Positions 26,878-35,245 of a stretch of DNA of 64,000 bases are shown here, in pieces (the first letter of the stretch is position 1; every line of letters starts with the position of its first letter). The translations under genes and the position numbers were made by a program. This DNA comes from Candidatus Krumholzibacteriota bacterium (GTDB lineage: Bacteria; Krumholzibacteriota; Krumholzibacteriia; Krumholzibacteriales; Krumholzibacteriaceae), in contig JAFGCX010000018.1 in assembly GCA_016932415.1 (NCBI GenBank), positions 1-64,000 on the forward strand. Direction: 5' to 3'. The notes beneath the pieces are model-generated. The model did no database searches. It was not told the origin of the DNA and worked only from the letters and a program-made list of their open reading frames with translations.

Positions 26878-29220
26878 TCATGAAACTGTATTTTTTCTGC
26901 TGATAAGCTTGGTAGCAATCAACAGAACCACAATGATAAGAAATACCCTGTCTTCCCAGAGCAGGTTCATGAAACTCCCCGGATTTCTTATATAATCCCC
27001 AAGATATTTATTCATTCGGACTGATGTATAGATCAACGTCAAAGATCCGGTTATAAATAGAACCGTATTTGCGAATATCGAAGTGTGAATCGCGTGTCTT
27101 GATACCGTTTGAACATTGATGCGATTTCCCTTCCCCTTAGAAGAAATAAAACCGGTGTCGGATGCTTTTCTCCGCGGAATCAGATGAGTAGACAAATAAA
27201 ACAGAAATGATATCATCAGAAGGGTGATTAAGACATAATGGATCTTCTCCGCGTCACTGATCATATCCCAGCCGGCGGGTAAAACAGCAGTGGTATTCAA
27301 AGGGTGCCTGGTCGTGGCATTCTCAGAATCGATGTCGGAAGTTTTATTTTCTGCTGTCTGCCCGTCGGATGTTCTTATGGATTCAATGATGAACTCGGCG
27401 GAACTGTTGTTTTTATCGATTTCAAGAACACTGTTCATGCACGCGTACGCTTCCCTGAACATGCCGTTCTGATAATAGGTAAGGCCCAGGTTATAGTACA
27501 GGCCGGAGTTGTTGTTGCCGGACTCAATGGCGTTGTTAAGTACAGTGATAACATCTTCAGCATCATCTCTTATCGACAGGAATACCAGAAGACTCGCGAG
27601 TGAATCGATATTGTCCGGATGAGAATCGACATGTTCTATCAATCTTCTGATTTCACGATCGTACTTTTCTGCCAGATCTTTGCTTATCAGTGAGGAATCA
27701 ATAGCAAGCATATCAGGTACAATATCATCTGTATCAGTGACGATCGAAACAGGTTCGCCAGACAGCACAACTTCTTCAGTTTTATGCCATCTGGAAGAAA
27801 AATACCGTTCGATACGGTATCCAAAAGGCATATTGTATAAAAGTATTCCCAGCAAGATAAGAATAATGAAAGCGACAGAAAATTCAGATACCGTCCTGGC
27901 AGGTTTTGAAGCTGACTTAATAGTAGCGTTTGTACCGAGTTTGTGAAGTTCCAACCAGTGGAATGCGGCAGGTATATTGATAAGTCCCGAACCCTGCTCG
28001 TTTCCGTTGTGAATTTCGTTTATTTTGTTGGAGCCGGCCTTTAGAGCACTTTTCATATCGTCAGGTTTTAGAAAATCGGGCATACCGCGTTCAGTGGAAT
28101 AAACCTGATACAACTCTCCCAGAAGTGCTGCTGCTCCAGCCGCATGCGGAGCGGCCATACTTGTCCCAGACATGCTGGCATATCCGCCACCAGGAGCGGC
28201 GGCTGTAATATTTACGCCCGGAGCAATTACATCCGGCTTTTCCCTTCCATCGGTGGTTGGGCCACAGCTGCTGAAGGAAGCCAATTCACGGTCTTTAGTC
28301 ATAGCCCCGATGGTAAAGGAGTGAAGTGCGTTACCGGGACACGTTATTGTACTGGACGAGAATTCAACGCCTTGCGGACTTTCTGCTTCATTTCCCGCAG
28401 ATACTACGACAAACACGCCGTTTGACGAGACATAGTCTACAGCTTTGCATATTGGACATGTTCCATCTCTTGATGTGCTGGAATCTCCGAGACTCATATT
28501 TACAACATCAACTCTCATCTCTATAGCCCATAGAAGGGCATCTATGATCATTCTTCTTGAAGTACATCCATCTTTGTCGAAAACCTTTGCGATAAGAAGC
28601 CCCGATCCAGGGGCGACACCTTTATATTTTCCAGACGAAGCGGATCCATTCCCGACGATAATCGATGCCACATGGGTTCCGTGTCCGCTGTAATCATGAC
28701 TATCCATGTCAGGTGTAAAATCTTTTATTTCCAGGATCGAATCCTTTAAATCAGGATGTTCCCGGTCGATACCAGTATCAATAATACAAATTCTTATGCC
28801 ATCGCCGGAAGGAGGAGAATCTTTTCCCGGAAGCTTAAATGGCAGGAGGATCTTGTCATGGTTGACTATCATTCCGACGCTTGCATCCAGGCAATGCTTG
28901 ATTTTACCTGTTCCATCGTAGATGCCGTTGATATGAGGTGTTTTTTTTAGCGGTATTAATTGGAAAAATGGTATTTCCGCCGCGAGCATATTCAGTTCAG
29001 GATATTTTTTGATATTTCTTGCGCCTCTTGAGCTTATGGTATTTTCAAATTCCTCAAGAGAGAGAAGATCTCCAATTTCGATCAGGGAATCAAGAAAGTG
29101 AACATCCTTAATTGCGAAATCGTCACCAATCTCTTCATGACTGGAATCGATATTATTAATATTAAGACTTTTTGCGCTAACAGCTATTTTTTCATACAAC
29201 GCAGGTTCAATAAAACCCAT
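26878..29220 (-). CDS. Membrane-anchored subtilisin-like serine protease with TPR
   Basis: The 780-residue protein has a complete S8 catalytic triad: IIDTGIDREHPDL (Asp148), SGHGTHVASI (His180) and GTSMAAPHAAG (Ser354), with the oxyanion Asn in SAGNE. Residues 40-110 look like an I9-type propeptide. A membrane segment lies at about 448-464 (FSVAFIILILLGILLY), then a TPR region (about 535-625), and three more membrane segments at about 680-700, 715-735 and 755-775. There is no N-terminal signal peptide, which is unusual and makes the location of the protease domain uncertain. GAGGG precedes the ATG. It is convergent with caspase 3 and follows a small gene by 32 bases. It could process other island proteins. 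Confidence 0.9.
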   Translation of the reverse strand: MGFIEPALYEKIAVSAKSLNINNIDSSHEEIGDDFAIKDVHFLDSLIEIGDLLSLEEFENTISSRGARNIKKYPELNMLAAEIPFFQLIPLKKTPHINGIYDGTGKIKHCLDASVGMIVNHDKILLPFKLPGKDSPPSGDGIRICIIDTGIDREHPDLKDSILEIKDFTPDMDSHDYSGHGTHVASIIVGNGSASSGKYKGVAPGSGLLIAKVFDKDGCTSRRMIIDALLWAIEMRVDVVNMSLGDSSTSRDGTCPICKAVDYVSSNGVFVVVSAGNEAESPQGVEFSSSTITCPGNALHSFTIGAMTKDRELASFSSCGPTTDGREKPDVIAPGVNITAAAPGGGYASMSGTSMAAPHAAGAAALLGELYQVYSTERGMPDFLKPDDMKSALKAGSNKINEIHNGNEQGSGLINIPAAFHWLELHKLGTNATIKSASKPARTVSEFSVAFIILILLGILLYNMPFGYRIERYFSSRWHKTEEVVLSGEPVSIVTDTDDIVPDMLAIDSSLISKDLAEKYDREIRRLIEHVDSHPDNIDSLASLLVFLSIRDDAEDVITVLNNAIESGNNNSGLYYNLGLTYYQNGMFREAYACMNSVLEIDKNNSSAEFIIESIRTSDGQTAENKTSDIDSENATTRHPLNTTAVLPAGWDMISDAEKIHYVLITLLMISFLFYLSTHLIPRRKASDTGFISSKGKGNRINVQTVSRHAIHTSIFANTVLFITGSLTLIYTSVRMNKYLGDYIRNPGSFMNLLWEDRVFLIIVVLLIATKLISRKNTVS

Positions 29221-29252
29221 AGTTTCACCCTCAGAGTTATTGTGAAAAAAAA

Positions 29253-29657
29253 TCAGTCTCTCACATCTGGAGTAATATCTCCTTCGGCATCAAATATTTT
29301 TGAGACATTAAACAATTGGAACAGGAGAGGTATTTTATTTACAGGAAGGTTTGCAACTATCATATTCATGAATCCATAAATATTGATAATTTCTAAGTCT
29401 GATGGCAGATCAATATTGAGAATATCTTCCAATTTTGTGTTTAGTGATTCTGGGCTTGATTTATTTTCGTTTGATCCTTCCGGAAGATTATCCGATATCT
29501 CTATGATGACTTCAATGGTTGCCGATTCGATGTCCATGATATTATTCAGCTTTTCGACAAGCTTAACGTCAATTTTATCGATCTGTTCCGGTGACAGGTT
29601 TGGAATTTTCAATTTAGACCACCAATAGTAAGCCGGCACGAAGGCATATACATTCAT
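29253..29657 (-). CDS. Small acidic hypothetical protein upstream of the subtilase
   Basis: The 134-residue product is acidic and rich in Ile/Leu/Asn, with no signal peptide and no family that I recognise. It contains NLSPEQIDKIDVKLVEKLNN, a Ser/Asn-rich middle, and ends in TPDVRD. It is 32 bases upstream of the subtilase on the same strand, so the two probably form an operon. A TTG at about 29614, behind GGTGG, is an alternative start. A protease inhibitor, chaperone or substrate are possibilities from position only. Confidence 0.6.
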   Translation of the reverse strand: MNVYAFVPAYYWWSKLKIPNLSPEQIDKIDVKLVEKLNNIMDIESATIEVIIEISDNLPEGSNENKSSPESLNTKLEDILNIDLPSDLEIINIYGFMNMIVANLPVNKIPLLFQLFNVSKIFDAEGDITPDVRD

Positions 29658-29724
29658 TCTGTAATTATTACAGGCTCAATTTATGTATCATAAAACCACC
29701 AATTTATATACCAAATTAACATGT

Positions 29725-32472
29725 TTAATATTCAACCAGCACCCGGCTTTTGTCCTTTGTCAATAAGTCAGGTGTCTGTTCACGATCCAGGAACGCGGCG
29801 GTTTGCGAGACATTTGGCTTGATATAATTGAATAGTTCCCCGACAGTTATTGAGTTGTCACCGTTCGAATCGGCAAGTCCCTGAAGACCTTTTAGCAGAA
29901 AATATGTAAATATCCCATGACTCTGCTCCGGGTAATAACTGCTGATTTCCATGCCACTTGCCGCTGCCATCACCGTTACATTGTTATATGAATCATTACG
30001 TTTATGAAGCTCAATTACAGCGGGCCTTGACCCCGCAAGGAGTAATTCCTTTTCGCGGCTCTGCCCGCTGAAACAGGCATCAAGCAAAATTGTAACTGAA
30101 CTTAACTTGAGGTCGTCCATTGTACTGTAGATGTCAGGCAGAGATAAACCGGAAGTCATGTAATTTGGATCGACATCGGAGGGGATGATATATGGTTCTT
30201 TCCTTTTGAGGTTTGGGGCTCCATGACCGCTATAAAATATATAGACATCACTGTCTTCAGTGATTCTCCGGGCGATCCATCCGTCTTTGTCGAATATTTT
30301 CATAAATTCGGCTGCTGTAGCATCCTCATTGACGCGATAGATAATGTTCCTGTCAGGTATTCCCAATATGTCCAGCGCGTAATTATAGAATGCGCCGGCA
30401 TCCCTGGCCGCGTATGTTACGTCAGGAGCATACTTGTATTTTTCAATGCCTATTATTACTGCGAAATCATCGGGCTCTGAATTTTTTGACTTCCTTTTTA
30501 TTCGATCGATATCTGATGTAATAGCGGGAAGTGGTTTAATGTTAAGCTGCGGGGTCGGTATCTTCGCAATGTCTATATCAATAATATTTGATGACCTTTC
30601 ATTCATTTTAAGAGCAAGGTCAATAATTTTGCCATAATGCCCTTTTGATTCAGAAAGTTCCACCTTGATCGGGATGTTACTTCTTGAGAAGCGCTTGGTA
30701 GTATGAAAAAAGAAAGAATATTCCCTGTATTCACCGGGCGGAATGTTTCCTATGTTGGAAATATCCTTTTCCATTGGAACGAACAGGTTGGGAACGCTGT
30801 GATCGACAATTATTTTAGCGGTAACGTTTTCTGCTGTCCCAGTGCCAAAATTTTGTATAAAAGCAGTTACAACTATCGATTCATTCGGTTCTATGATTGA
30901 ATTTTTGTTGCCGTACGCGTCTCCATCCTCACTGTCATCTATAGCGATTTTTTCGATTCTAAGGTCAGGTGGCTCATACCGTTTTGTTTCAAACCGGATA
31001 TTTACAGGATCCGCGTCGAATCCGAACTCCTCGACTGCCTGTATTCTGAATTGCCTGTCAAGGCTGGTAATATTGTACTCCGCTTTTATGGGGTAGTGTA
31101 ATTCTTTTCTGCTGTTTGGGTTTAACCGCTCGACAATCTGCATTGCCGAAAAAATCAAGCCCTCAGCCGAGCCAAGTGGAGAAAGGGATATTCTGATGTT
31201 CTGCGCCTCTCCCTTACCTTTATTTGATAGAAAAAAGGATATTTTACCTGTCTCGTATCCATCAAGTGCGTTGTTTCCAGAAGGTTCTTTAAAAACAATA
31301 TTCTCTATGACAAGATCGGCCGGATAGGTAGGGGAAGAAAACTGTCGTTTTGTCGGTATTTCAAGGACTATCGATTTACTCTGGCTTTCTCTTGTGGACG
31401 CATCAACTGTCAATCGGGCAGTTCCAGATTCAATATTATCCGTTCCTTTTATAGTGAAAAAATAATATCGGTTTTTACCGGCTGGAAGAGAGTCAATTAT
31501 TTTATATTCAGGCGACAAGGAGATAAGACCTGAACGCGTAGGTCTCAGCATCAGTTGAACATTATTCGCGTCACCATCTCCAATATTATCCACTTTTACG
31601 GATATTATGACTGAGTCCTGGTCTGTTAAAACAGTATAACCACTCTTTAACGCAGCGGAAACAACAAGCTCAGGTTTTCCGGTTGGAATTATATTTATGA
31701 TTTTTTGTGCGGATTTTTGAGTAGGATTACCACTGAATTTATATAAAACGAAGGATTTTGTTGTAGTTCCATCATCAAATGTCGCGCCCTTAATGGTTAC
31801 CGTATATCCCAGTCCAAGCATGTGGCCGGGTTTTGATTCGGTACCAATATTATTCATTTTCAGAATCAGTTGCTTACCCTTTATTTCATATGAACCATCC
31901 CATTTTGCATTGGCATATTTACACCGGGTTGGAACATCATCCATCCTCAGGTGAGGATAATCCTTGATGAAGCAAACCTTTGATTTGTCGGAATAATCTA
32001 TGCCATAGCCCTTTATACCAGTTACTGAAACTCCTGAAACATTACTGCTTTTCGAAGTGCTGTAATTAGCAGGAGCCCCATACACTGAAAAACCTTCCGA
32101 CCCTTTGCTGCAAAATGAGATCAACCCATCTCTGCCCCCTCCTCCCAGCATGATAAATTTGACATATCTGGCAGTTACTTTTACTTTTTTTGGGCTTTGA
32201 TTATACTTCAGGTTTGTGACCAGAGTCCAGCGGTCCCATTTTATTCCATCAATAGAATATTCCAGAACGCCGTCAATGGTCTCCTTGTCATTTGCACCAG
32301 CATAGAATACGGCAGCGCTTAATTCGTACGTGCCCGGCAACTGCATCTCTATGCTTTCACCGACACGCAACACGTCCCTGCAGGGGCCTTTAATCCATTC
32401 AGCCTGAGCTTTTGAGCAAGTAAAAACCGAAATGATCATTATTATCGACATAAAAATGGATATACGCCGCAT
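29725..32472 (-). CDS. Exported caspase-family protease 4 (discoidin-like, CARDB repeats, C14)
   Basis: The 915-residue protein has a signal peptide (ending SKAQAEW). Residues of about 28-140 resemble an F5/8-type discoidin module (YELSAAVFYAG, VLEYSIDGIKWDRWT, ARYVKFIMLGGG). A second beta domain (about 155-260) and three CARDB/Ig-like repeats follow. The C14 domain starts at FAVIIGIEKY (about 683), with YSGHGAP (His750) and LLDACFSGQS (Cys800). A basic RIKRKSKNSE linker precedes it. The CARDB-caspase part is close to caspase 2 (EPSGNNALDGYE, EEFGFDADP are shared), so the two are likely duplicates with exchanged N-terminal modules. AAGGAGAG precedes the ATG. Confidence 0.9.
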   Translation of the reverse strand: MRRISIFMSIIMIISVFTCSKAQAEWIKGPCRDVLRVGESIEMQLPGTYELSAAVFYAGANDKETIDGVLEYSIDGIKWDRWTLVTNLKYNQSPKKVKVTARYVKFIMLGGGGRDGLISFCSKGSEGFSVYGAPANYSTSKSSNVSGVSVTGIKGYGIDYSDKSKVCFIKDYPHLRMDDVPTRCKYANAKWDGSYEIKGKQLILKMNNIGTESKPGHMLGLGYTVTIKGATFDDGTTTKSFVLYKFSGNPTQKSAQKIINIIPTGKPELVVSAALKSGYTVLTDQDSVIISVKVDNIGDGDANNVQLMLRPTRSGLISLSPEYKIIDSLPAGKNRYYFFTIKGTDNIESGTARLTVDASTRESQSKSIVLEIPTKRQFSSPTYPADLVIENIVFKEPSGNNALDGYETGKISFFLSNKGKGEAQNIRISLSPLGSAEGLIFSAMQIVERLNPNSRKELHYPIKAEYNITSLDRQFRIQAVEEFGFDADPVNIRFETKRYEPPDLRIEKIAIDDSEDGDAYGNKNSIIEPNESIVVTAFIQNFGTGTAENVTAKIIVDHSVPNLFVPMEKDISNIGNIPPGEYREYSFFFHTTKRFSRSNIPIKVELSESKGHYGKIIDLALKMNERSSNIIDIDIAKIPTPQLNIKPLPAITSDIDRIKRKSKNSEPDDFAVIIGIEKYKYAPDVTYAARDAGAFYNYALDILGIPDRNIIYRVNEDATAAEFMKIFDKDGWIARRITEDSDVYIFYSGHGAPNLKRKEPYIIPSDVDPNYMTSGLSLPDIYSTMDDLKLSSVTILLDACFSGQSREKELLLAGSRPAVIELHKRNDSYNNVTVMAAASGMEISSYYPEQSHGIFTYFLLKGLQGLADSNGDNSITVGELFNYIKPNVSQTAAFLDREQTPDLLTKDKSRVLVEY

Positions 32473-32514
32473 AAAATGAACTCTCCTTATCTATTTAAAA
32501 GCGATTATTTGTCC

Positions 32515-32544
32515 ATATTATTACAATCCCTGCAATTCCCTCAA
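32515..32544 (-). promoter_or_regulatory. Candidate promoter for caspase 4
   Basis: On the minus strand TTGAGG (32539-32544), an 18-base spacer and TAATAT (32515-32520) sit about 45 bases before the caspase 4 start. The region is AT-rich, so chance matches are likely. Confidence 0.4.
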
Positions 32545-32601
32545 GGCAATCCTATACCCGGGAATTTGAATTAACAAGCAATAATTTGCCTTCATATGTC
32601 G

Positions 32602-33756
32602 TCATCGTAGATTGGTAAGAGAAAGGTCCAGGTCATCATCCCATTTTGTTTGATCGTCATATTTGGCTTCATTGAGATTGATTCCCTTTAGTATTGTTTT
32701 TCTGAAATCGGCTCCGTTCAGGATCGCTCCGGATAAATTTGAACCTTCAAGGTTTGCGTTTTGTAAATTGGCGTTTGTAAGGTTCGCTCCAGCGAGGAAA
32801 GCGCGTGAAAGATTCGCGTTTGTCAAATCAGCGTTTGATAAGTCAGCTGTTCTGAAAGAGACATCGGATAAATTACAATGGCTGAAATTTGCGGTTCGAA
32901 AATCGGTATTATCCAAATTAGCCGAATGGATCCCTTTACTAAGGTCCGCATTTTTGAACGATGCCCCGATTCCTTTTGCTTCGCCGGCATTTATTTCAGG
33001 CAATACAGCTCCTTCAAAATCAGCCTGACTCAGGTCGGCATTTCGCATAAAAACATTGTACCCCGTCACGTTTCGTAATTTTGCGCGAATGAGAGAAGTT
33101 TTATGAAACATTGAGCTGCCAATTGATGCATTATCAATCATCGCATCCTCCAGGCATGCTTCTTCAAAATTAGCCGATAACAATTCGGATTTAATGAACA
33201 CTCCATTTTTAATATCAGCGTTTAAAAATTGAGCATTATTAAGACACGTTTCCTTGAAGATAACTCCCTTCAAGCTTGCCTTGCAAAAATTCGTTCCCGA
33301 TAGATTCAATCCGGACAGGTCCTCTCCTTCAAGGTTCCTGTCAGATAGATTAAGAGTATTTGACCCGACCAGAGCGAGATTTTTCTCGACATGTTCCCGT
33401 GTAATATGTTCCTGTCGTTTAATTACTTCTTCACGTTCCAATTGTTTAAGTCTCATAATTTCCTTTTTTAGGGGGGCAATATCTTCCTTCAGGTTATCCC
33501 GGTAATGAATAAAATGTATAATGCAGATCGAAACGTATATAATAACAACAATCAATAACCCGACTCCGAATGAATGAAACCCATTAGTAATATTATTAGT
33601 AACAATACAACTTCTAAAACCAGTAATGATTGAAATGAGAATTCCGCCTAATCCAATAAAAGTGGCCCAGATTACAAGTTTGTCAGAAAATTTTTGAGCG
33701 TGTTCGGTTTTTATTAGATCTATCTTCTTGTCTATTTCGTCAATGTGTTTATTCAT
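32602..33756 (-). CDS. Membrane pentapeptide-repeat protein
   Basis: The 384-residue protein starts with a helical segment, then two membrane spans (about 27-45 and 65-85), a charged coiled coil (about 88-120), and a long pentapeptide-repeat domain (about 135-365) with A(D/N)LXX pattern, such as ADLSNADLTNANLSRA and ANLQNANLEGSNLSGA. Pentapeptide repeats form a right-handed quadrilateral beta-helix used for protein-protein contact. With this topology the repeat domain probably faces the cytoplasm. GGAGG lies eight bases before the ATG. It is the last gene of the AT-rich island, on the same strand as caspase 4, 129 bases upstream of it. Confidence 0.88.
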   Translation of the reverse strand: MNKHIDEIDKKIDLIKTEHAQKFSDKLVIWATFIGLGGILISIITGFRSCIVTNNITNGFHSFGVGLLIVVIIYVSICIIHFIHYRDNLKEDIAPLKKEIMRLKQLEREEVIKRQEHITREHVEKNLALVGSNTLNLSDRNLEGEDLSGLNLSGTNFCKASLKGVIFKETCLNNAQFLNADIKNGVFIKSELLSANFEEACLEDAMIDNASIGSSMFHKTSLIRAKLRNVTGYNVFMRNADLSQADFEGAVLPEINAGEAKGIGASFKNADLSKGIHSANLDNTDFRTANFSHCNLSDVSFRTADLSNADLTNANLSRAFLAGANLTNANLQNANLEGSNLSGAILNGADFRKTILKGINLNEAKYDDQTKWDDDLDLSLTNLR

Positions 33757-33949
33757 CTAAAATGCCTCCGCTGATAATTGTATTATCTCATCAATAATGG
33801 ATAAAACCGACGCGCGATACGTTTGAATGTAAAGCTATACGGTAGTATACTGATGATTGTACTTATTATTTGTTCTCTTTTTCAAGCTATTCTTGTGTAT
33901 TTGTTCTGGAATTGAATTGTCACTGGTTCATGGAAAAATATCAGGGCGG

Positions 33950-35245
33950 TTATCGTGAAATCTGTTCCCGGATCGTTTTGGCCGCTTCGAGCAGTGCCGC
34001 GGTGTCTGTCTTTTCGCCGATACGGTTATCCGAGATCGCCTTTATCAAAGCTTCGACCGGGAATATGCCCGATATTTCCAGCAGGACCAGCATCATGACA
34101 AGGGTCGACTCCTTCGGATTGACCGAACCCCTGAAGTCGCCTGTCAGCACTGAAGCACCTGTCGAGGGAAGAGTAATCGTCGAATCGGCCAGCACCGATC
34201 CTTCTGTCATACCCTTGATCCTGTTGCTCAAATAAGAGGTTCCGTCTTCCGAAGAGACCAGGACCCAGTCTATCTTCGTTATGCCGGTATATCCGATGTC
34301 GCGCGGGGAAAGAATCACCTCGGCCGCGGAGAACCCGGTCCCGACGGTGACAGGATAACTGCCTTTTTTCGTGGCGTTGAGACCCGATGAGACAGCAGCT
34401 GTTATGAAGATCTCTGCCGCTACCTGGACTCCCTCTCCCGCAGATCCGCTTACGAGGACCGTAAACTGATCATCGAGAGCGTGTGAGAATTCAAAAGGGA
34501 CCGGACTGAGCGAACCGAGAAGCGATGAGACGGCGGCGCGGGGCTCGACATCGATCTTGTTGGCGTTCTCATTCATATGCGTCTCGAGAGGCAGATTGAA
34601 TGCCGGCCCGATGTCGGCGATTTTAATGTCCCTGTTCTGTTTGATCCCGTAGGCTGGACATATCTCGAGGATCTCGACGAGGGAGAATCCCTTTATCCTG
34701 AAAGCTTCAACGAGGCTGTCGGAGAAATCGCCCCTGGCGGCTATCCTGCTGACGTACGCGGCGCCCGCGTCCCCTGTGATCTTCACCAGGTCGAGAGGTT
34801 CCTCTGTAAAGCCTCCTATCGGTGAACGGGTCCTGAATCCGCCCGGAGTGAGGTCGCTTCGCTGACCTCCGGTCATTCCATAGAGCATGTTATTATGAAC
34901 AATAACGGTCATATCGAAATTACGGTGAGCGGCTCCGATGATATGATTGATCCCTATTGTGCTTCCGCCGTCGCCGATAAAGACGATAACTTTTTTCCGC
35001 GGGTTGTTGAGGGCCGCTGAAATTCCGACGGCAAGAGCCACCGAACGGCCATGAAGTCCGTGGACTGTGTGCGTGTGCGACTTGCGGTCTATTATACCAT
35101 GGCATCCTATGTCTGTTACCATTATGACGTCAAGCGGATCGATCCCGATTTTTTCAAGCGCCGCGGCGGTGTGGCGGATGATCAGGTTATGGCTGCATCC
35201 CCTGCAGAACGGAAGGTCCCCGCTGTCTATATACCTGTTATCCAT
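33950..35245 (-). CDS. korB: 2-oxoacid:ferredoxin oxidoreductase, fused beta-gamma subunit
   Basis: The 431-residue protein carries a TPP-binding beta subunit (about 1-240): FCRGCSH (Cys14, Cys17), DIGCHG (Cys48) and EICPAY near 195 are the four Cys of the [4Fe-4S] cluster, and VFIGDGGSTIGINH is the TPP/Mg motif. Residues of about 255-430 (TVLVSGSAGEGVQVAAEIF) match the gamma domain of these enzymes, here joined to the C-terminus of beta, a less common arrangement. The alpha subunit gene overlaps it by eight bases upstream. The complex converts a 2-oxoacid and CoA to acyl-CoA, CO2 and reduced ferredoxin in the cytosol. The neighbouring glutaryl-CoA dehydrogenase suggests that 2-oxoadipate may be the substrate. 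GGAGG precedes the ATG. Confidence 0.9.
   Translation of the reverse strand: MDNRYIDSGDLPFCRGCSHNLIIRHTAAALEKIGIDPLDVIMVTDIGCHGIIDRKSHTHTVHGLHGRSVALAVGISAALNNPRKKVIVFIGDGGSTIGINHIIGAAHRNFDMTVIVHNNMLYGMTGGQRSDLTPGGFRTRSPIGGFTEEPLDLVKITGDAGAAYVSRIAARGDFSDSLVEAFRIKGFSLVEILEICPAYGIKQNRDIKIADIGPAFNLPLETHMNENANKIDVEPRAAVSSLLGSLSPVPFEFSHALDDQFTVLVSGSAGEGVQVAAEIFITAAVSSGLNATKKGSYPVTVGTGFSAAEVILSPRDIGYTGITKIDWVLVSSEDGTSYLSNRIKGMTEGSVLADSTITLPSTGASVLTGDFRGSVNPKESTLVMMLVLLEISGIFPVEALIKAISDNRIGEKTDTAALLEAAKTIREQISR

Noticed and set aside
29253-29657. Gasdermin paired with proteases
   Set aside because: The protein is only 134 residues and lacks the size and hydrophobic character of bacterial gasdermins.
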